DNA of 64,000 nucleotides from Hyphomicrobium_A sp963782555. Lineage in GTDB: Bacteria; Pseudomonadota; Alphaproteobacteria; Rhizobiales; Hyphomicrobiaceae. The translations under genes and the position numbers were made by a program. The DNA is taken from assembly GCA_963782555.1 (NCBI GenBank), contig CAWAKB010000006.1:135288-199287 (forward strand), in the 5' to 3' direction. The notes below the pieces were generated by a model. That model had not been told where the DNA came from. It did not search any database and saw nothing but the letters and a program-made list of their open reading frames with translations. This document shows, one piece after another, positions 54,525 to 63,601 of this stretch (its first letter is position 1; the number at the start of each line of letters is the position of its first letter).

Positions 54525-54941
54525 TTATTGCCTTCTTGGAATTGCCCAGCAACTCGTCAGTCTCTTCATTCCAATTCTCGGGTAGTAAGCTTCGGCCGCT
54601 GGTGCAGCAACGAGGATGAGTGTTGTGCTTTCGCCTGCCACTCGATGGGTCTCGTCGACAAGGCGTTTCCCGATGCCTTGACGCTGGTAGGCCGCGTCGA
54701 CCGCCAAATCGGACAGGTAGCAGCAGTAGGAGAAGTCGGTCACTGCTCTGGCCACGCCGACAAGGCGACCGCTATCACGAGCGGTCACAATGAGGTCCGC
54801 ATTGCGAAGCATGGCGTGGAGACGCGAAAGATCGTCGGCCGGCCGCCGTTCCGCGAGGGTCGAGGTAATCAGGATAGCGCGAAATTCCTCTGCGGACAGT
54901 TCCGGCTCCAGGTCGAACAAAATTGGGAAGTTCTTTGTCAA
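54525..54941 (-). CDS. GNAT family acetyltransferase
   Basis: 138 residues if translation begins at the TTG at 54941 (GGGAG ribosome site; longer in-frame starts exist but give unrelated sequence). The GNAT fold is clear: LIVTARDSGRLVGVARAVTD, LSDLAVDAAYQRQGIGKRLV (acetyl-CoA binding RxxGIG), LILVAAPAAEAYYPRIGMKR. N-acetyltransferase of unknown substrate. Confidence 0.8.
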   Translation of the reverse strand: MTKNFPILFDLEPELSAEEFRAILITSTLAERRPADDLSRLHAMLRNADLIVTARDSGRLVGVARAVTDFSYCCYLSDLAVDAAYQRQGIGKRLVDETHRVAGESTTLILVAAPAAEAYYPRIGMKRLTSCWAIPRRQ

Positions 54942-55463
54942 AACTCGCTCCCTTGGCGGTTCGGTCGCGCGGCGAGTTCTGACAGCCTGCCGGTTCCAAT
55001 TCCAGGGCAGGAGCTTGCGATCCCGGTGCTCGATACCGCCAAAATCACGGGCTCGCAAGTTCCACAATTTACTCTTCTCCGCGACAGAATTGACGACCGT
55101 GCCGAGCAGATACCTCTCCTGAAGCAGTGTCCGCTGGGCACCCTCTTTCCCTTGCGGCACTTGTAGCAGCGCCTCCGCTCAACCGTTGCCACGGGAGGAA
55201 GCACGTCGCTGTAGGCACTGAGGCAAAGGGTCAAGACTTCCCTATTGGACATCGCAGCTACCACGGGGTCGGTGATCGCGGGTGTCCCACTGCGCACTAC
55301 TGCTTTCGGGGGCAAAGCCGACGATTTTGGCTTTCAACTCGGACTACCGCTCCTGACGCGAAGCGGACGTAGCAGATCCCACCAACGGCCGCGAAAGGCG
55401 CCTTCATCTAGCACTTACATCCGCAGCTTGCGGCTCTCATAGAAGCCGGCAGGAGAACCCGCA
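54942..55463. other. Gap with repeat-like blocks
   Basis: No gene. The part 55270-55370 carries TGCTTTCGGGGGCAAAG and CTGACGCGAAGCGGACG elements of the small inverted-repeat type found in other gaps. Confidence 0.35.
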
Positions 55464-55565
55464 ATGTTGGATCTCGTCTATCTGGCGGTCGGGCCGCAGC
55501 TTCCCGCCGACGCCACAGCCCGGCGGAAGCTATTCAGCAGCGCTCGGAGCGACCGCCCTACCTAG
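55464..55565 (+). pseudogene. Possible KdpF-like small membrane protein remnant
   Basis: The ATG at 55464 has a ribosome site (AGGAGAACCC) and starts MLDLVYLAVG, the usual beginning of KdpF-like single-helix proteins, but then reads PQLPADATARRKLFSSARS and stops; the expected hydrophobic end is absent. Confidence 0.35.
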
Positions 55566-56801
55566 AACTTCGGCTTCCTTGGTCCGCGCGCTTTGCAGGT
55601 TGGGCGCCGTCTCCGGCATCAGGAACCCGAAAATGGCTGCGCCCACGATGGCGACGCCTGCGAGGAACAGGAACCCGGCTGAGTAGCCCGCGATCTGCAC
55701 GATCCATCCGGCAATCAGGTTGCTGAGCGAAGCCCCGACGCCGATCAGCATCGTCAGCGCACCCTGGGCGACGTTGAATCGTCCCGTGCCTTGCGTGATG
55801 TCGCGCAGGATCAGCAGAAAGATCATGCCGAAGATGCCGTTCGCGAGGCCGTCCAAGGACTGCACGCCGACTAGGAAATACGAATTGTCCCAAAGCGTGT
55901 AGAGCACGCCGCGGATGGGCAGGATGGCGAAGGCGGCGAGAAACAAAATCTTGCGGCCCCATACGTCGGCGCGCGCGCCGCACAGAATGGCCATGGGGAT
56001 CATGAAGCCCTGCGCGGCAATGATGCAGGCGGAGGTGAAGGCAAATCCGGCATCTGTATCGCCGCCGATCGAAAGCTTCTGGCTGACCAACGGCAGCATC
56101 GCCGCATTGGCAAAGTGGAACAGAACGACAGACACGGCGAAGATCAGCAGCCGCCGATCGCTGAGCAGCGTCAGAAAGCTCTCGGGTTCGCCGTCATCCA
56201 CCCGTTCCTCGATGCCGCCGCGGGCAAGATCATGATTGATGGCCTTGCCGTTGATCATGGCGATGCAGACCAGCATGCCGACCGCCATCGCGCTGATCAG
56301 CAAGAACAGCCCCTCCGGCGCCCAAAAGACCGCAAGCAGTGCGCCCACGGCCGCGCCAAACACGTTGCCGGCATGGTTCCAGGCCTGATTGGCACTGGTC
56401 TGCGTCGTAAAATACTTAGGCCCCAGCAGCCCCAGCGTGACCGCAGCAATGCCAGGCCCGAGAAAGGCGCACGCGACACCGATCGCGGCTTGGGCGCTGT
56501 AGACGATCCAAGGGGGATTATTGGTGACGACGATGAGCGTCGCCGAGACACCGACGAGGATCGCGCAAACGGCCAGCACCGCGCGCTTCCAATAGGTCGC
56601 ATCGATGAACGCGCCCGCAGGCACTTGCGCGATGACGGTCGCAATCGAGCCGGCCGCAAGCGCCATGCCGATTCCGCCCGGCTTCCAGTGATAGGCGGAG
56701 AGCAGATAGATGGCGAGGTAGGGACCGAGCCCTGCAATGACGTCGCCGGCGAAGAAGTTGGTGCCGAGCAGCGGTCGGTTCAGCTTGAATTGCTCCGCCA
56801 T
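55530..56801 (-). CDS. Major facilitator superfamily transporter
   Basis: 423 residues with 12 hydrophobic segments in two halves. The MFS loop motif between helices 2 and 3 is weak (GAFIDATYWKRAVLAVC); the second half has GARADVWGRKILFLAAF. The central loop (about 190-220) is acidic. No close substrate class recognised; its position next to the SLC13/ArsB-type carrier and the arsenic genes suggests, but does not show, a link. The start MAEQFKLNRPLLGTNFF is normal. Confidence 0.82.
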   Translation of the reverse strand: MAEQFKLNRPLLGTNFFAGDVIAGLGPYLAIYLLSAYHWKPGGIGMALAAGSIATVIAQVPAGAFIDATYWKRAVLAVCAILVGVSATLIVVTNNPPWIVYSAQAAIGVACAFLGPGIAAVTLGLLGPKYFTTQTSANQAWNHAGNVFGAAVGALLAVFWAPEGLFLLISAMAVGMLVCIAMINGKAINHDLARGGIEERVDDGEPESFLTLLSDRRLLIFAVSVVLFHFANAAMLPLVSQKLSIGGDTDAGFAFTSACIIAAQGFMIPMAILCGARADVWGRKILFLAAFAILPIRGVLYTLWDNSYFLVGVQSLDGLANGIFGMIFLLILRDITQGTGRFNVAQGALTMLIGVGASLSNLIAGWIVQIAGYSAGFLFLAGVAIVGAAIFGFLMPETAPNLQSARTKEAEVLGRAVAPSAAE

Positions 56802-56984
56802 GCGAGCCCCAGGGCGCTCCCTTCATTGCCCTGGGACCGAGCTATCGGCTCGGACTAAACAGAAGATAAATTGGAGTGGGCCAATACTGATCCAATCGGC
56901 GCATTCCCCGAAAGTCGAGGAGCACCGCCCGGTGAAATACTCGTACGGCCTTGCGCGCACCGTCGAAACGATTGCAGCTGACTG

Positions 56985-58235
56985 ATGATCTCCACGAGCT
57001 TCGTTGTCTCCTGCCTCATCTTCTTTCTGATCGCCATGCGCGAATGGCTGCCATCGGCCGTACGCATCTGGCACATCATGGTCGCAGGCGCGGTAGTCCT
57101 CCTGCTCCTGGGGGAGATCTCACCCCACGCGGCCTTCAAGGCCATCGACTGGAACGTGATCGCCTACTTGTTTGGCGTCTTCGCCATCGCGGCCGCGCTT
57201 TACAACTCCGGCATCTCGCACGCCATCGGCGATCGCATCGCTGCGTTGCAGAGCCCCAGCGTGGCGCTGGCGGCGCTGATCATCGCCATAACGCTGTGCG
57301 CAGCCGTGCTGACCAATGACGCGGCGGCCGTCATCGGCACGCCCATCGTTCTGATGCTGGCGCAAACCTTGCGCCTGCCACCGATTCCGCTCCTGGTTGC
57401 GCTGTGCGCCACGGTGACCGTCGGCAGCATGACGAGCCCGGTCGGCAATCCGCAAAACATCCTCATCGCGACCAACGGGAACTTCGCCAATCCAATCGCC
57501 ACCTTCGGGCTTTGGCTGATCGTGCCGACGGTCGTCTCGCTCGCCTTCGTTTTCTGTTGGTCGCGATTCTTGATCAAGAAGCCATCTCAGGCAGCACAGA
57601 TCAGCACGAACAGGCTGCCCGATCCGGCTGATAATGCGCGCATTTGGCCGGCCTACCTGGGTCTGGCGCTGCTCGTCCTGCTGATCGGGACCGATAGCCT
57701 GCTGCGGGGGATCGGCGATGGGTTGAGGCTGCCGTTCGGCGTTGCCAGTCTCATCGCCTGCTCGCCGATCTTCGTGCTTGGCAACCGTCGCATTCGGACC
57801 TTCAAGGAGGTCGACTGGCCGACGCTCGCCTTCTTCGTCGCCATGTTCATCGTCACCGGTTCGCTGCTGCAGTCAGGTTCACTGCAGACCATGCTCGGCA
57901 CGATGCAGCATCGTCTCAACGAGCTTCCCGTGACGGCGCTAATCAGTTTCTGGGCAAGTCAGCTCTTCTCCAACGTCCCCGTCGTCGACATGTACCTCAA
58001 GCTTCTGCCGCACGGCGACACTTCCACGCTGATGATGCTGGCCGGGTTGTCGACATTGGCGGGCAATCTCTTCGTCATCAGCGCCGCAAGCAATGTCATC
58101 ATCGTGCAGCAGGCCGAGCGCTTCGGCCAGACGCCGTTCACGTTCTGGCAGTTCACGTTCTCGGTGCTGCCGATCACGCTCGTGTCCGTCGCCGTCACCT
58201 ACGGCTGGATCGCGTGGATGGGCGGCCTTCTCTGA
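56985..58235 (+). CDS. ArsB/NhaD/SLC13-type anion or Na+ transporter
   Basis: 416 residues, about 11 membrane segments. The permease has the CitMHS/ArsB layout: FGVFAIAAALYNSGISHAIG, LTNDAAAVIGTPIVLMLAQ, SMTSPVGNPQNILIATNG (the conserved SPVGNPQNI), and in the second half ASQLFSNVPVVDMYLKLLP, GNLFVISAASNVIIVQQAE. Members move citrate, sulfate, arsenite or sodium. The position next to the arsenic genes makes arsenite possible, but the sequence alone does not decide. Confidence 0.82.
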   Translation: MISTSFVVSCLIFFLIAMREWLPSAVRIWHIMVAGAVVLLLLGEISPHAAFKAIDWNVIAYLFGVFAIAAALYNSGISHAIGDRIAALQSPSVALAALIIAITLCAAVLTNDAAAVIGTPIVLMLAQTLRLPPIPLLVALCATVTVGSMTSPVGNPQNILIATNGNFANPIATFGLWLIVPTVVSLAFVFCWSRFLIKKPSQAAQISTNRLPDPADNARIWPAYLGLALLVLLIGTDSLLRGIGDGLRLPFGVASLIACSPIFVLGNRRIRTFKEVDWPTLAFFVAMFIVTGSLLQSGSLQTMLGTMQHRLNELPVTALISFWASQLFSNVPVVDMYLKLLPHGDTSTLMMLAGLSTLAGNLFVISAASNVIIVQQAERFGQTPFTFWQFTFSVLPITLVSVAVTYGWIAWMGGLL

Positions 58236-58311
58236 GGCGGCGACGCAGGTGGCGCGCCGCCTCCGATTCAGGGCGTGATCGCGCGCCTCAATCTGCGCCG
58301 GAGTGCTGAAA

Positions 58312-58434
58312 TCAGTCCTTCCTGTGCTTCAGCCACCCCCTCTTGAAGTAAGGCAGTGTCAGGCTGGAGATCATAAACGCAACGGTTGGCACGATGCCAT
58401 TGAGCCAAGGGTCCGTAACCCCTGAACCAGTCAT
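58312..58434 (-). CDS. Possible small one-helix membrane protein (40 residues)
   Basis: MTGSGVTDPWLNGIVPTVAF then MISSLTLPYFKRGWLKHRKD. One membrane helix with a basic end. No good ribosome site; convergent with the carrier gene. Uncertain. Confidence 0.35.
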   Translation of the reverse strand: MTGSGVTDPWLNGIVPTVAFMISSLTLPYFKRGWLKHRKD

Positions 58435-58601
58435 CGGGAAATCACTGCAAATGGGCCGCTACCATCGCTGGTGACCGCCCGACGGGATGTCCGCTAGCCA
58501 ATTGATTTGTAAGGTTTCCCAAATTAACGACGATCGTCGGCGGCGACGAGTCCGGCCGGGAACCGTAGTCTGTTGCCACTTCGCAATTGAGGATTAGAGC
58601 A

Positions 58602-59127
58602 ATGCCGCACTTCGATCGCACACGCCGTTTGACAGCCGAGGCTCTAGGAACCGGATTTTTGGTTGCCACGGTCGGGGGCTCGGGAATCATGGCGCCCGAG
58701 CTTGCAGGTGGGAACGGCGCCATCGCGCTTTTGTGCAACACGATTAACGGGCGCCGTGCTGTACGTGATCATCACAATCTTCGGCCCGCTCTCGGGGGCG
58801 CATTTTAACCCCGCCGTAAACCTTGTCATGATGCTGCGCGGCGATCTCGATCGCACGACAGCGCTCGCCTACATCATCGCACAGATCATCGGAGGCTGCG
58901 TTGGCACGCTCGCCGTGCATTTCATGTTCGACATAGCACCACTGCAAATCTCGGCCACCGCAAGAACCGGGCTTTCACAGTGGTTCGCCGAGTTCGTTGC
59001 GACTTTCGCACTGCTGGCGACGATCCTCGGCTGCCTACGCAGACTGGCGCAGCTCGAAGGCATTTGCTTTTACGATGGGGAGAGAAGGATCACGTTCAAT
59101 CGTGGCGCTGCCCCATCTCGGCGATGA
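58602..59127 (+). pseudogene. Aquaporin/MIP channel, frameshifted and truncated
   Basis: The start (MPHFDRTRRLTAEALGTGFL, VATVGGSGIMAPELAGG) and, after a frameshift near 58742, LTGAVLYVIITIFGPLSGAHFNPAV ... (first NPA box in GAHFNPAVNL) are clear MIP motifs. After WFAEFVATFALLATILGCLR (about 59037) the gene leaves the family; the second half with the second NPA box is missing and replaced by unrelated codons. Aquaporins of the AqpS type sit in arsenic operons and leak arsenite out. This copy cannot form a channel. Confidence 0.82.
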
Positions 59128-59518
59128 CGACCTCGCCGTCCTCCTTTGTGAACGGTCCGATGTCGGGGTTTGGCAGGATGTCCAGCACCGCCTCGGAGGG
59201 GCGGCATAGTCTCACGCCCTTGGGTGTTACGACGATGGGCCTATTGATGAGGATGGGGTGGGCCATCATGAAGTCGATGAGTTGGTGGTCAGTCCATTTG
59301 GCATCGTCGAGCTCAAACTCGTCGTAGGGTGTCCCTTTGCGGCGCAGCAGATCGCGCGGCGTGATGTCCATGGCTGTGATCAGCTCAATCAGACGCCCGC
59401 GCGTAGGCGGCGTCTTTAAGTATTCGATCACCTCGGGCTCTTCTCCCGATTGACGGATCATGGCGAGGGTGTTGCGCGAGGTGCCGCAATTGGAATTGTG
59501 ATAGATGACGATTGCCAT
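59096..59518 (-). CDS. arsC: Arsenate reductase, glutaredoxin-coupled type
   Basis: 140 residues, normal length. Active-site Cys in NSNCGTSRNTLAMI (about 12), conserved Arg in RRKGTPYDE region (about 60) and RPIVVTPKGVRLCRPSEAV. Reduces arsenate with glutathione and glutaredoxin. Its 5' end lies 4 bases from the acr3 stop, so it is the last gene of the arsR operon. Overlaps the tail of the aquaporin remnant on the opposite strand. Confidence 0.93.
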   Translation of the reverse strand: MAIVIYHNSNCGTSRNTLAMIRQSGEEPEVIEYLKTPPTRGRLIELITAMDITPRDLLRRKGTPYDEFELDDAKWTDHQLIDFMMAHPILINRPIVVTPKGVRLCRPSEAVLDILPNPDIGPFTKEDGEVVIAEMGQRHD

Positions 59519-59521
59519 GGC

Positions 59522-60586
59522 CTAGACCCGAACCCTTGCCGGAACGCTACGGGCTTTCACGGCGCTGCCTGCCTCGTACCAGCCCCGCGTTGAATTCACG
59601 ATCTTCACGACGGAAAGCATCACAGGCACCTCAATCAAGACGCCGACGACGGTAGCGAGCGCCGCCCCCGAGTCGAAGCCGAACAGACTGATCGCCGCCG
59701 CGACGGCCAGCTCGAAGAAGTTGCTCGCCCCAATAAGTGCAGACGGTGCCGCCACGCAGTGTTCCTCACCGGCAGCCCGATTGAGCAGGTAGGCAAACCC
59801 CGAGTTGAAGTAGACCTGGATCAGGATCGGCACGGCCAGCATGGCGATGATTAGCGGCTGGGCCAGGATCTGCTCGCCCTGGAAGCCGAACAGCAGCACG
59901 AGCGTGGTGAGCAGTGCGACCAACGAAAGCGGCTGGAGCTTGGCGAGAAGCCCCTTGAGCGCTCGCTCCCCGCGGCGGCTCAACACCGCACGCCGAGCGA
60001 GCTGCGCCAGAATTACAGGAACGACGATGTACAGCAGAACGGAGAGAAACAGCGTCTCCCAAGGTACCGTGATCGCCGAAAGGCCGAGCAGCAGCCCTAC
60101 AATCGGTGCAAATGCGAAAACCATGATCACGTCGTTAAGGGCGACTTGGCTCAATGTGAAATGCGGCTCACCGTCCGAGAGGTTGCTCCAGACGAAGACC
60201 ATGGCAGTGCAGGGTGCGGCGGCGAGAAGAATCAGACCGGCGATGTAGCTGTTGATCTGATCAGCCGGAAGGTACGGCCTAAATATCCAGCCAATGAAGA
60301 GCCACCCGAGGAGCGCCATTGAGAACGGCTTTACCGCCCAATTGATGAACAGCGTCACGCCAATGCCCCGCCAGTGCTCCTTCACCCGCGAAAGCGCCGC
60401 GAAGTCGATCTTGAGCAGCATGGGGATGATCATCAACCAGATCAAAACCGCCACGGGCAGGTTGACCTTGGCGATTTCGGCAGACCCGATGGCATGAAAA
60501 ACGGCAGGGAACAGGTGCCCAAGGGCGATGCCGAGTACGATGCATAGCCCGACCCAGAACGTGAGATAGCGTTCGAATGTCGACAT
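59522..60586 (-). CDS. acr3: Acr3-type arsenite efflux permease
   Basis: 354 residues from the ATG at 60586. About ten membrane segments; the Acr3 signature AAPCTAMVFVWSNLSDGEPH with the essential Cys is present, as is LIGASNFFELAVAAAISLFG. It exports arsenite (and antimonite) driven by the proton gradient or ATPase. Follows arsC (60594) by 7 bases. Confidence 0.94.
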   Translation of the reverse strand: MSTFERYLTFWVGLCIVLGIALGHLFPAVFHAIGSAEIAKVNLPVAVLIWLMIIPMLLKIDFAALSRVKEHWRGIGVTLFINWAVKPFSMALLGWLFIGWIFRPYLPADQINSYIAGLILLAAAPCTAMVFVWSNLSDGEPHFTLSQVALNDVIMVFAFAPIVGLLLGLSAITVPWETLFLSVLLYIVVPVILAQLARRAVLSRRGERALKGLLAKLQPLSLVALLTTLVLLFGFQGEQILAQPLIIAMLAVPILIQVYFNSGFAYLLNRAAGEEHCVAAPSALIGASNFFELAVAAAISLFGFDSGAALATVVGVLIEVPVMLSVVKIVNSTRGWYEAGSAVKARSVPARVRV

Positions 60587-60593
60587 GATCACC

Positions 60594-61178
60594 TCAAGTG
60601 GAGCAGGCTCGACCGCCGCGTCGTTTGTTGGGAGACAGCTCCACTGTCCCATTCATGCTTGCTCGGGTTTCCGTATCGGATTTCACGCCGCCTATATCTT
60701 CGAGCCGTCGTTGCAGCGAAAGCTTGTCGAGAGAGGCAAGCGGCAGATTGGTGAAAATGCCGATGCGCTGAAATAGCATGCGCTGGGTGTCGGCAAAGGC
60801 GAACCTGCGCTCGGACTCGCTGCCCTCGACGGCCGAGGGGTCCGGCGGTCCCCAATGCGCACTCATCGGTTGGCCCGGCCAGACAGGACAAATTTCGCTG
60901 GCGGCGTTGTCGCAGACCGTGAACACGACATCCAGTTTCGGCCCATCGAGGCCTGCAAACTCCTCCCACGACTTCGAACGCACGCCGCTGACGTCGCAGT
61001 TGAGATTACGCACGAGGTCGATTGCAAATTGCTGCACTTGGCCTCTCGGCTGGCTGCCAGCGCTGTAGCCGTTGAAGCGGCCGACACCGAGACGGTTCAT
61101 CACACACTCGGAGATGATGGAGCGTGCCGAGTTATGGGTGCAAAGGAAGAGAACGTTGAGCGGTGATTGGTTTGTCAT
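60594..61178 (-). CDS. arsC: Arsenate reductase, LMW-phosphatase type
   Basis: 194 residues from the ATG at 61178 (GGGAGGATCAAA ribosome site). P-loop LFLCTHNSARSIISE (Cys at about 13) and VFTVCDNAASEICPVWPGQP match thioredoxin-coupled ArsC proteins. The C-terminal extension (about 140-194: FADTQRMLFQRIGIFTNLPL) is seen in some homologues. ATGA overlap with arsR. Two arsenate reductases of different families in one operon. Confidence 0.92.
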   Translation of the reverse strand: MTNQSPLNVLFLCTHNSARSIISECVMNRLGVGRFNGYSAGSQPRGQVQQFAIDLVRNLNCDVSGVRSKSWEEFAGLDGPKLDVVFTVCDNAASEICPVWPGQPMSAHWGPPDPSAVEGSESERRFAFADTQRMLFQRIGIFTNLPLASLDKLSLQRRLEDIGGVKSDTETRASMNGTVELSPNKRRGGRACST

Positions 61179-61528
61179 TTTGATCCTCCCTTGCTCGAAC
61201 ATGCGATCCGGGCGCGCGCGACCGTGGTCCCGCACAATTCGGGCTGCCCCTGGCAGCAATCTTCCGTGAGATAAGCCAACAGCTGGCGCATGCCGTCTAC
61301 GTGCACTGCATAGCGAATGAAGCGGCCCTGGCGGGTGGCGACGAGCAGGCCAGCGTGATCGAGCTCTTTCAAATGAAACGAGGCGCTGGTCGGGCTGATG
61401 CCCACCGTCTCCGCGATCTCAGTGGCGGGCATACCCGAAGGTCCCGCCTTCACAAGAAGTCGGAAGATGCGGATGCGGTGCTCTTGAGCCAGAGCAGCCA
61501 GCATGTCGATGGCAGCTTGATCCTTCAT
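61175..61528 (-). CDS. arsR: ArsR/SmtB family arsenic-responsive repressor
   Basis: 117 residues. Winged helix with recognition helix ISPTSASFHLKELDHAGLLV; C-terminal cysteines DCCQGQPELCG and the later CS could bind As(III) trivalently. First gene of the operon arsR-arsC-acr3-arsC (minus strand), with ATGA overlap to arsC, so all are co-regulated. Divergent from the gene at 61607 across 78 bases. Confidence 0.93.
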   Translation of the reverse strand: MKDQAAIDMLAALAQEHRIRIFRLLVKAGPSGMPATEIAETVGISPTSASFHLKELDHAGLLVATRQGRFIRYAVHVDGMRQLLAYLTEDCCQGQPELCGTTVARARIACSSKGGSK

Positions 61529-61550
61529 CGATTTAACGATACAAGAGGCA

Positions 61551-61563
61551 TTGAATTAATCAA
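61551..61563. promoter_or_regulatory. Candidate ArsR operator
   Basis: Near-palindrome TTGAATTAATCAA at 61551-61563, and ATCGATTTAACGAT at 61527-61540, in the 78-base gap between arsR and the divergent gene. Such AT-rich dyads are typical ArsR targets; placement is inferred. Confidence 0.3.
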
Positions 61564-61606
61564 GGCGCCGATGGCCGCGCCACTAGATCGCAACGCTTAA
61601 GCAAGA

Positions 61607-62221
61607 TTGGCGGCTGGGTTGCCTCTGACTATTCGCGACTTCATCGCCGCTGCGTCCCTTTCGGGCACCGCCTTCGCGGCGTCGCTTGGCTTTGCCACCG
61701 TAGTTGTTGCCAAGGGGGCTGTGCCGCCGATCGCCGCGGGCCTGTTTGCCAGTTTGGTGCTAGCCGCGGCCGTCTGGACCCTGGATCTTCAATATCCGGA
61801 CTCCGACTTTCAGCTCGCGCCGACCAAGCTGGCGTCTTGGACTGTTGGCTTCGTCATTCCTTTGGCGCTTGTGTGGGTGCTGGCGTGGTTGCTGCCGCCC
61901 GGCTCTCAATTCGTGTGCGAGCCGCTTGTTCCGTGGCGCGTCTCGATTGCGGTGTTCGGCGCCTTCCTGACGACCTGCGTCGCCGCGGGATTGAAGCTGC
62001 GAGGATCGAGGCATCCTTATCAAGCGCTGATCCCCATCGGTCTTTGCTGGATTGCGCCTTTCTATGGCTTCTTTCACCCGCCCTGGTATTTGGCGCAAAG
62101 CCTCATGCTTCCGTGCGCTGGCCGTACCCATCTCCAGGCCGTGATTGTGGCTGTGGCGATGACGGTGGCAGCGATGCTGGGGCAGAACGTCATGGGTTGG
62201 CTAGGCGATAGACAGCGGTAG
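61607..62221 (+). CDS. Six-helix membrane protein divergent from arsR
   Basis: 204 residues, TTG start (61607 or 61619). Six hydrophobic segments (FIAAASLSGTAFAASLGFAT, AGLFASLVLAAAVWTL, TVGFVIPLALVWVLAWLL, SIAVFGAFLTTCVAAGL, ALIPIGLCWIAPFYGF, AVIVAVAMTVAAMLGQ). No motif for a known carrier. Its location makes an arsenic-linked role possible, but no more. Confidence 0.5.
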   Translation: MAAGLPLTIRDFIAAASLSGTAFAASLGFATVVVAKGAVPPIAAGLFASLVLAAAVWTLDLQYPDSDFQLAPTKLASWTVGFVIPLALVWVLAWLLPPGSQFVCEPLVPWRVSIAVFGAFLTTCVAAGLKLRGSRHPYQALIPIGLCWIAPFYGFFHPPWYLAQSLMLPCAGRTHLQAVIVAVAMTVAAMLGQNVMGWLGDRQR

Positions 62222-62733
62222 GGCGCCAATTGAGTGTAAGCGGATCTAGCGCGTCGTGGCGTATAGAAGAAACACATGGCTAGTGGCCAGTCAGCAAACC
62301 TCGCCAGGCCGATCCGGCTGCGCCGAACTCACTTGCGTCCGGCAGCCGGTCCATACATGTGGGTCGCGGAGAGACATCACCACTCGTCCAGCGACGACCG
62401 GTCTAACTGAAAAGCCAACATTAGCGGCGCTAGCAAAACCGTAGGAAGCCGCCCACGGTCTGAGGTCGGCTTTTGGGATGAAGCGACTGTATGGGAAAGG
62501 CGCCCATACAAACCGCCCATGTCGGCTCCTGGCCCTTCTCGCCCGTTCGCCGCATCGCACGAAGTCGGCTGCTACTAGGGGGCAAGCAGACCAGCCGCGG
62601 ACATCCGTCGAACGGAAGAGGTTGACCCAAAGCGTAAGACCGAACTCTTCCGCTCATAAGGCATAAGGCTGACAGGTCGCGACGAGCACTGCGACGGCGT
62701 AGATAGGCCAGCCCCGCAGTCAGCGCCGCGCGT
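62222..62733. other. Gap with repeats
   Basis: No gene. It contains repeat family A copy 4 and the CAGCCGGTCCATACATGTGGGTC block (about 62338-62361), a near copy of 21577-21600. Confidence 0.4.
62520..62632. repeat. Dispersed repeat family A, copy 4
   Basis: GTCGGCTCCTGGCCCTTCTC then GCCCGTTCGCCGCATCGCAC, GAAGTCGGCTGCT, CCGCGGACATCCGTCGAACG, GAAGAGGTTGACCCAAAGCG. Best preserved match to copy 2. Confidence 0.8.
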
Positions 62734-62767
62734 CAAAAAACATCGGCGGGCCAAGATTGGCCCGCCG
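62734..62767 (-). terminator. Rho-independent terminator of the LTXXQ gene
   Basis: Perfect stem CGGCGGGCCA / TGGCCCGCCG (62744-62753 and 62758-62767), AGAT loop, and on the minus strand a run of T (62734-62740). It is just downstream of the stop at 62781. Confidence 0.9.
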
Positions 62768-62780
62768 TCGTCATTGTGCG

Positions 62781-63349
62781 TTATTGTGGCTGGGCCGGTG
62801 GCAGCGGCGGCGGGGCACCCGGCCCCGGACGGTCTCCGCGATCACGCCACCCATGGCCGCGATGTTCTACGAGGGCGGCCTTCTGCTCCTCACTCAAGCT
62901 CGCATAGAACTTCTCCGCGGCAGGACGCACCGTCTTGATCGCAGCGAGCGAGGCTTCGAGCCGGGCCTGCGTGCGGTCGAGACGCTCGATCGGCGACAAA
63001 GGTGACTTGCGGCCATCCTTGGCTGCCTCGGCACCAGCGACCTGCGGGCAACCCGCCTTCATCTTCTCTGCGGCCGCCCTCGTCGCGGTCTTGAGTCCCT
63101 CGAAGGCCGCCTTCTGGGCGTCCGTCGGCTTCACCTTGTGCTCGATGTGAACGAGGATGTGATCGGCCATCTCCGCTCCGTCGCCGCGACAGAACTTGCC
63201 CATCGGGCCACCGAAGGCCATCAAGCCCCCGCCGTGATGGTGCCAGCCGTGATGTCCCCACGCCCGCGCTCCGCGAAAGCGCCGGCGGCAGCGAGGCCGA
63301 TGGCCGCGAGCGCCAAGCCCGCGACGATGAAGTTGCGATTACGTGTCAT
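62781..63349 (-). pseudogene. Spy/CpxP-like (LTXXQ) periplasmic protein, one-base deletion
   Basis: Starts at the ATG 63349 with signal peptide MTRNRNFIVAGLALAAIGLA (ending GAFA). After AERGRG (about 63267) the frame slips by one G (GGGG where five would be needed), and the next frame reads GHHGWHHHGGGLMAFGGPMG, then DAQKAAFEGLKTATRAAAEK, LSPIERLDRTQARLEASLAA, FYASLSEEQKAALVEH to the stop at 62781. His-rich N-terminal region and LSEEQ/LTXXQ-like motif mark a periplasmic Spy/CpxP-type stress or metal-binding protein. Terminator follows. A single indel separates it from an intact gene. Confidence 0.75.
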
Positions 63350-63601
63350 GCTGTCATTGCTCCCGATTGAGGCGAACGGCCGGCGTCCGAAGAAGCCGGC
63401 CGCTTCAAATCCGAGAACGCGCGCAAGGCCGCCCTTCCGTCGGGGCGCGCACGTCTAGCCCGTCATCAGGACAAAGCATCGTGGTCGATAAGAACCGCTG
63501 ATCATAGAGTAACGGAAAAGAGATTGGAACTTATTGACGAGCCCGCGTATGGTTTGATCATGAGCTGCAGGAACGCAGCAAAACACATGGAGAAAAAAAT
63601 C

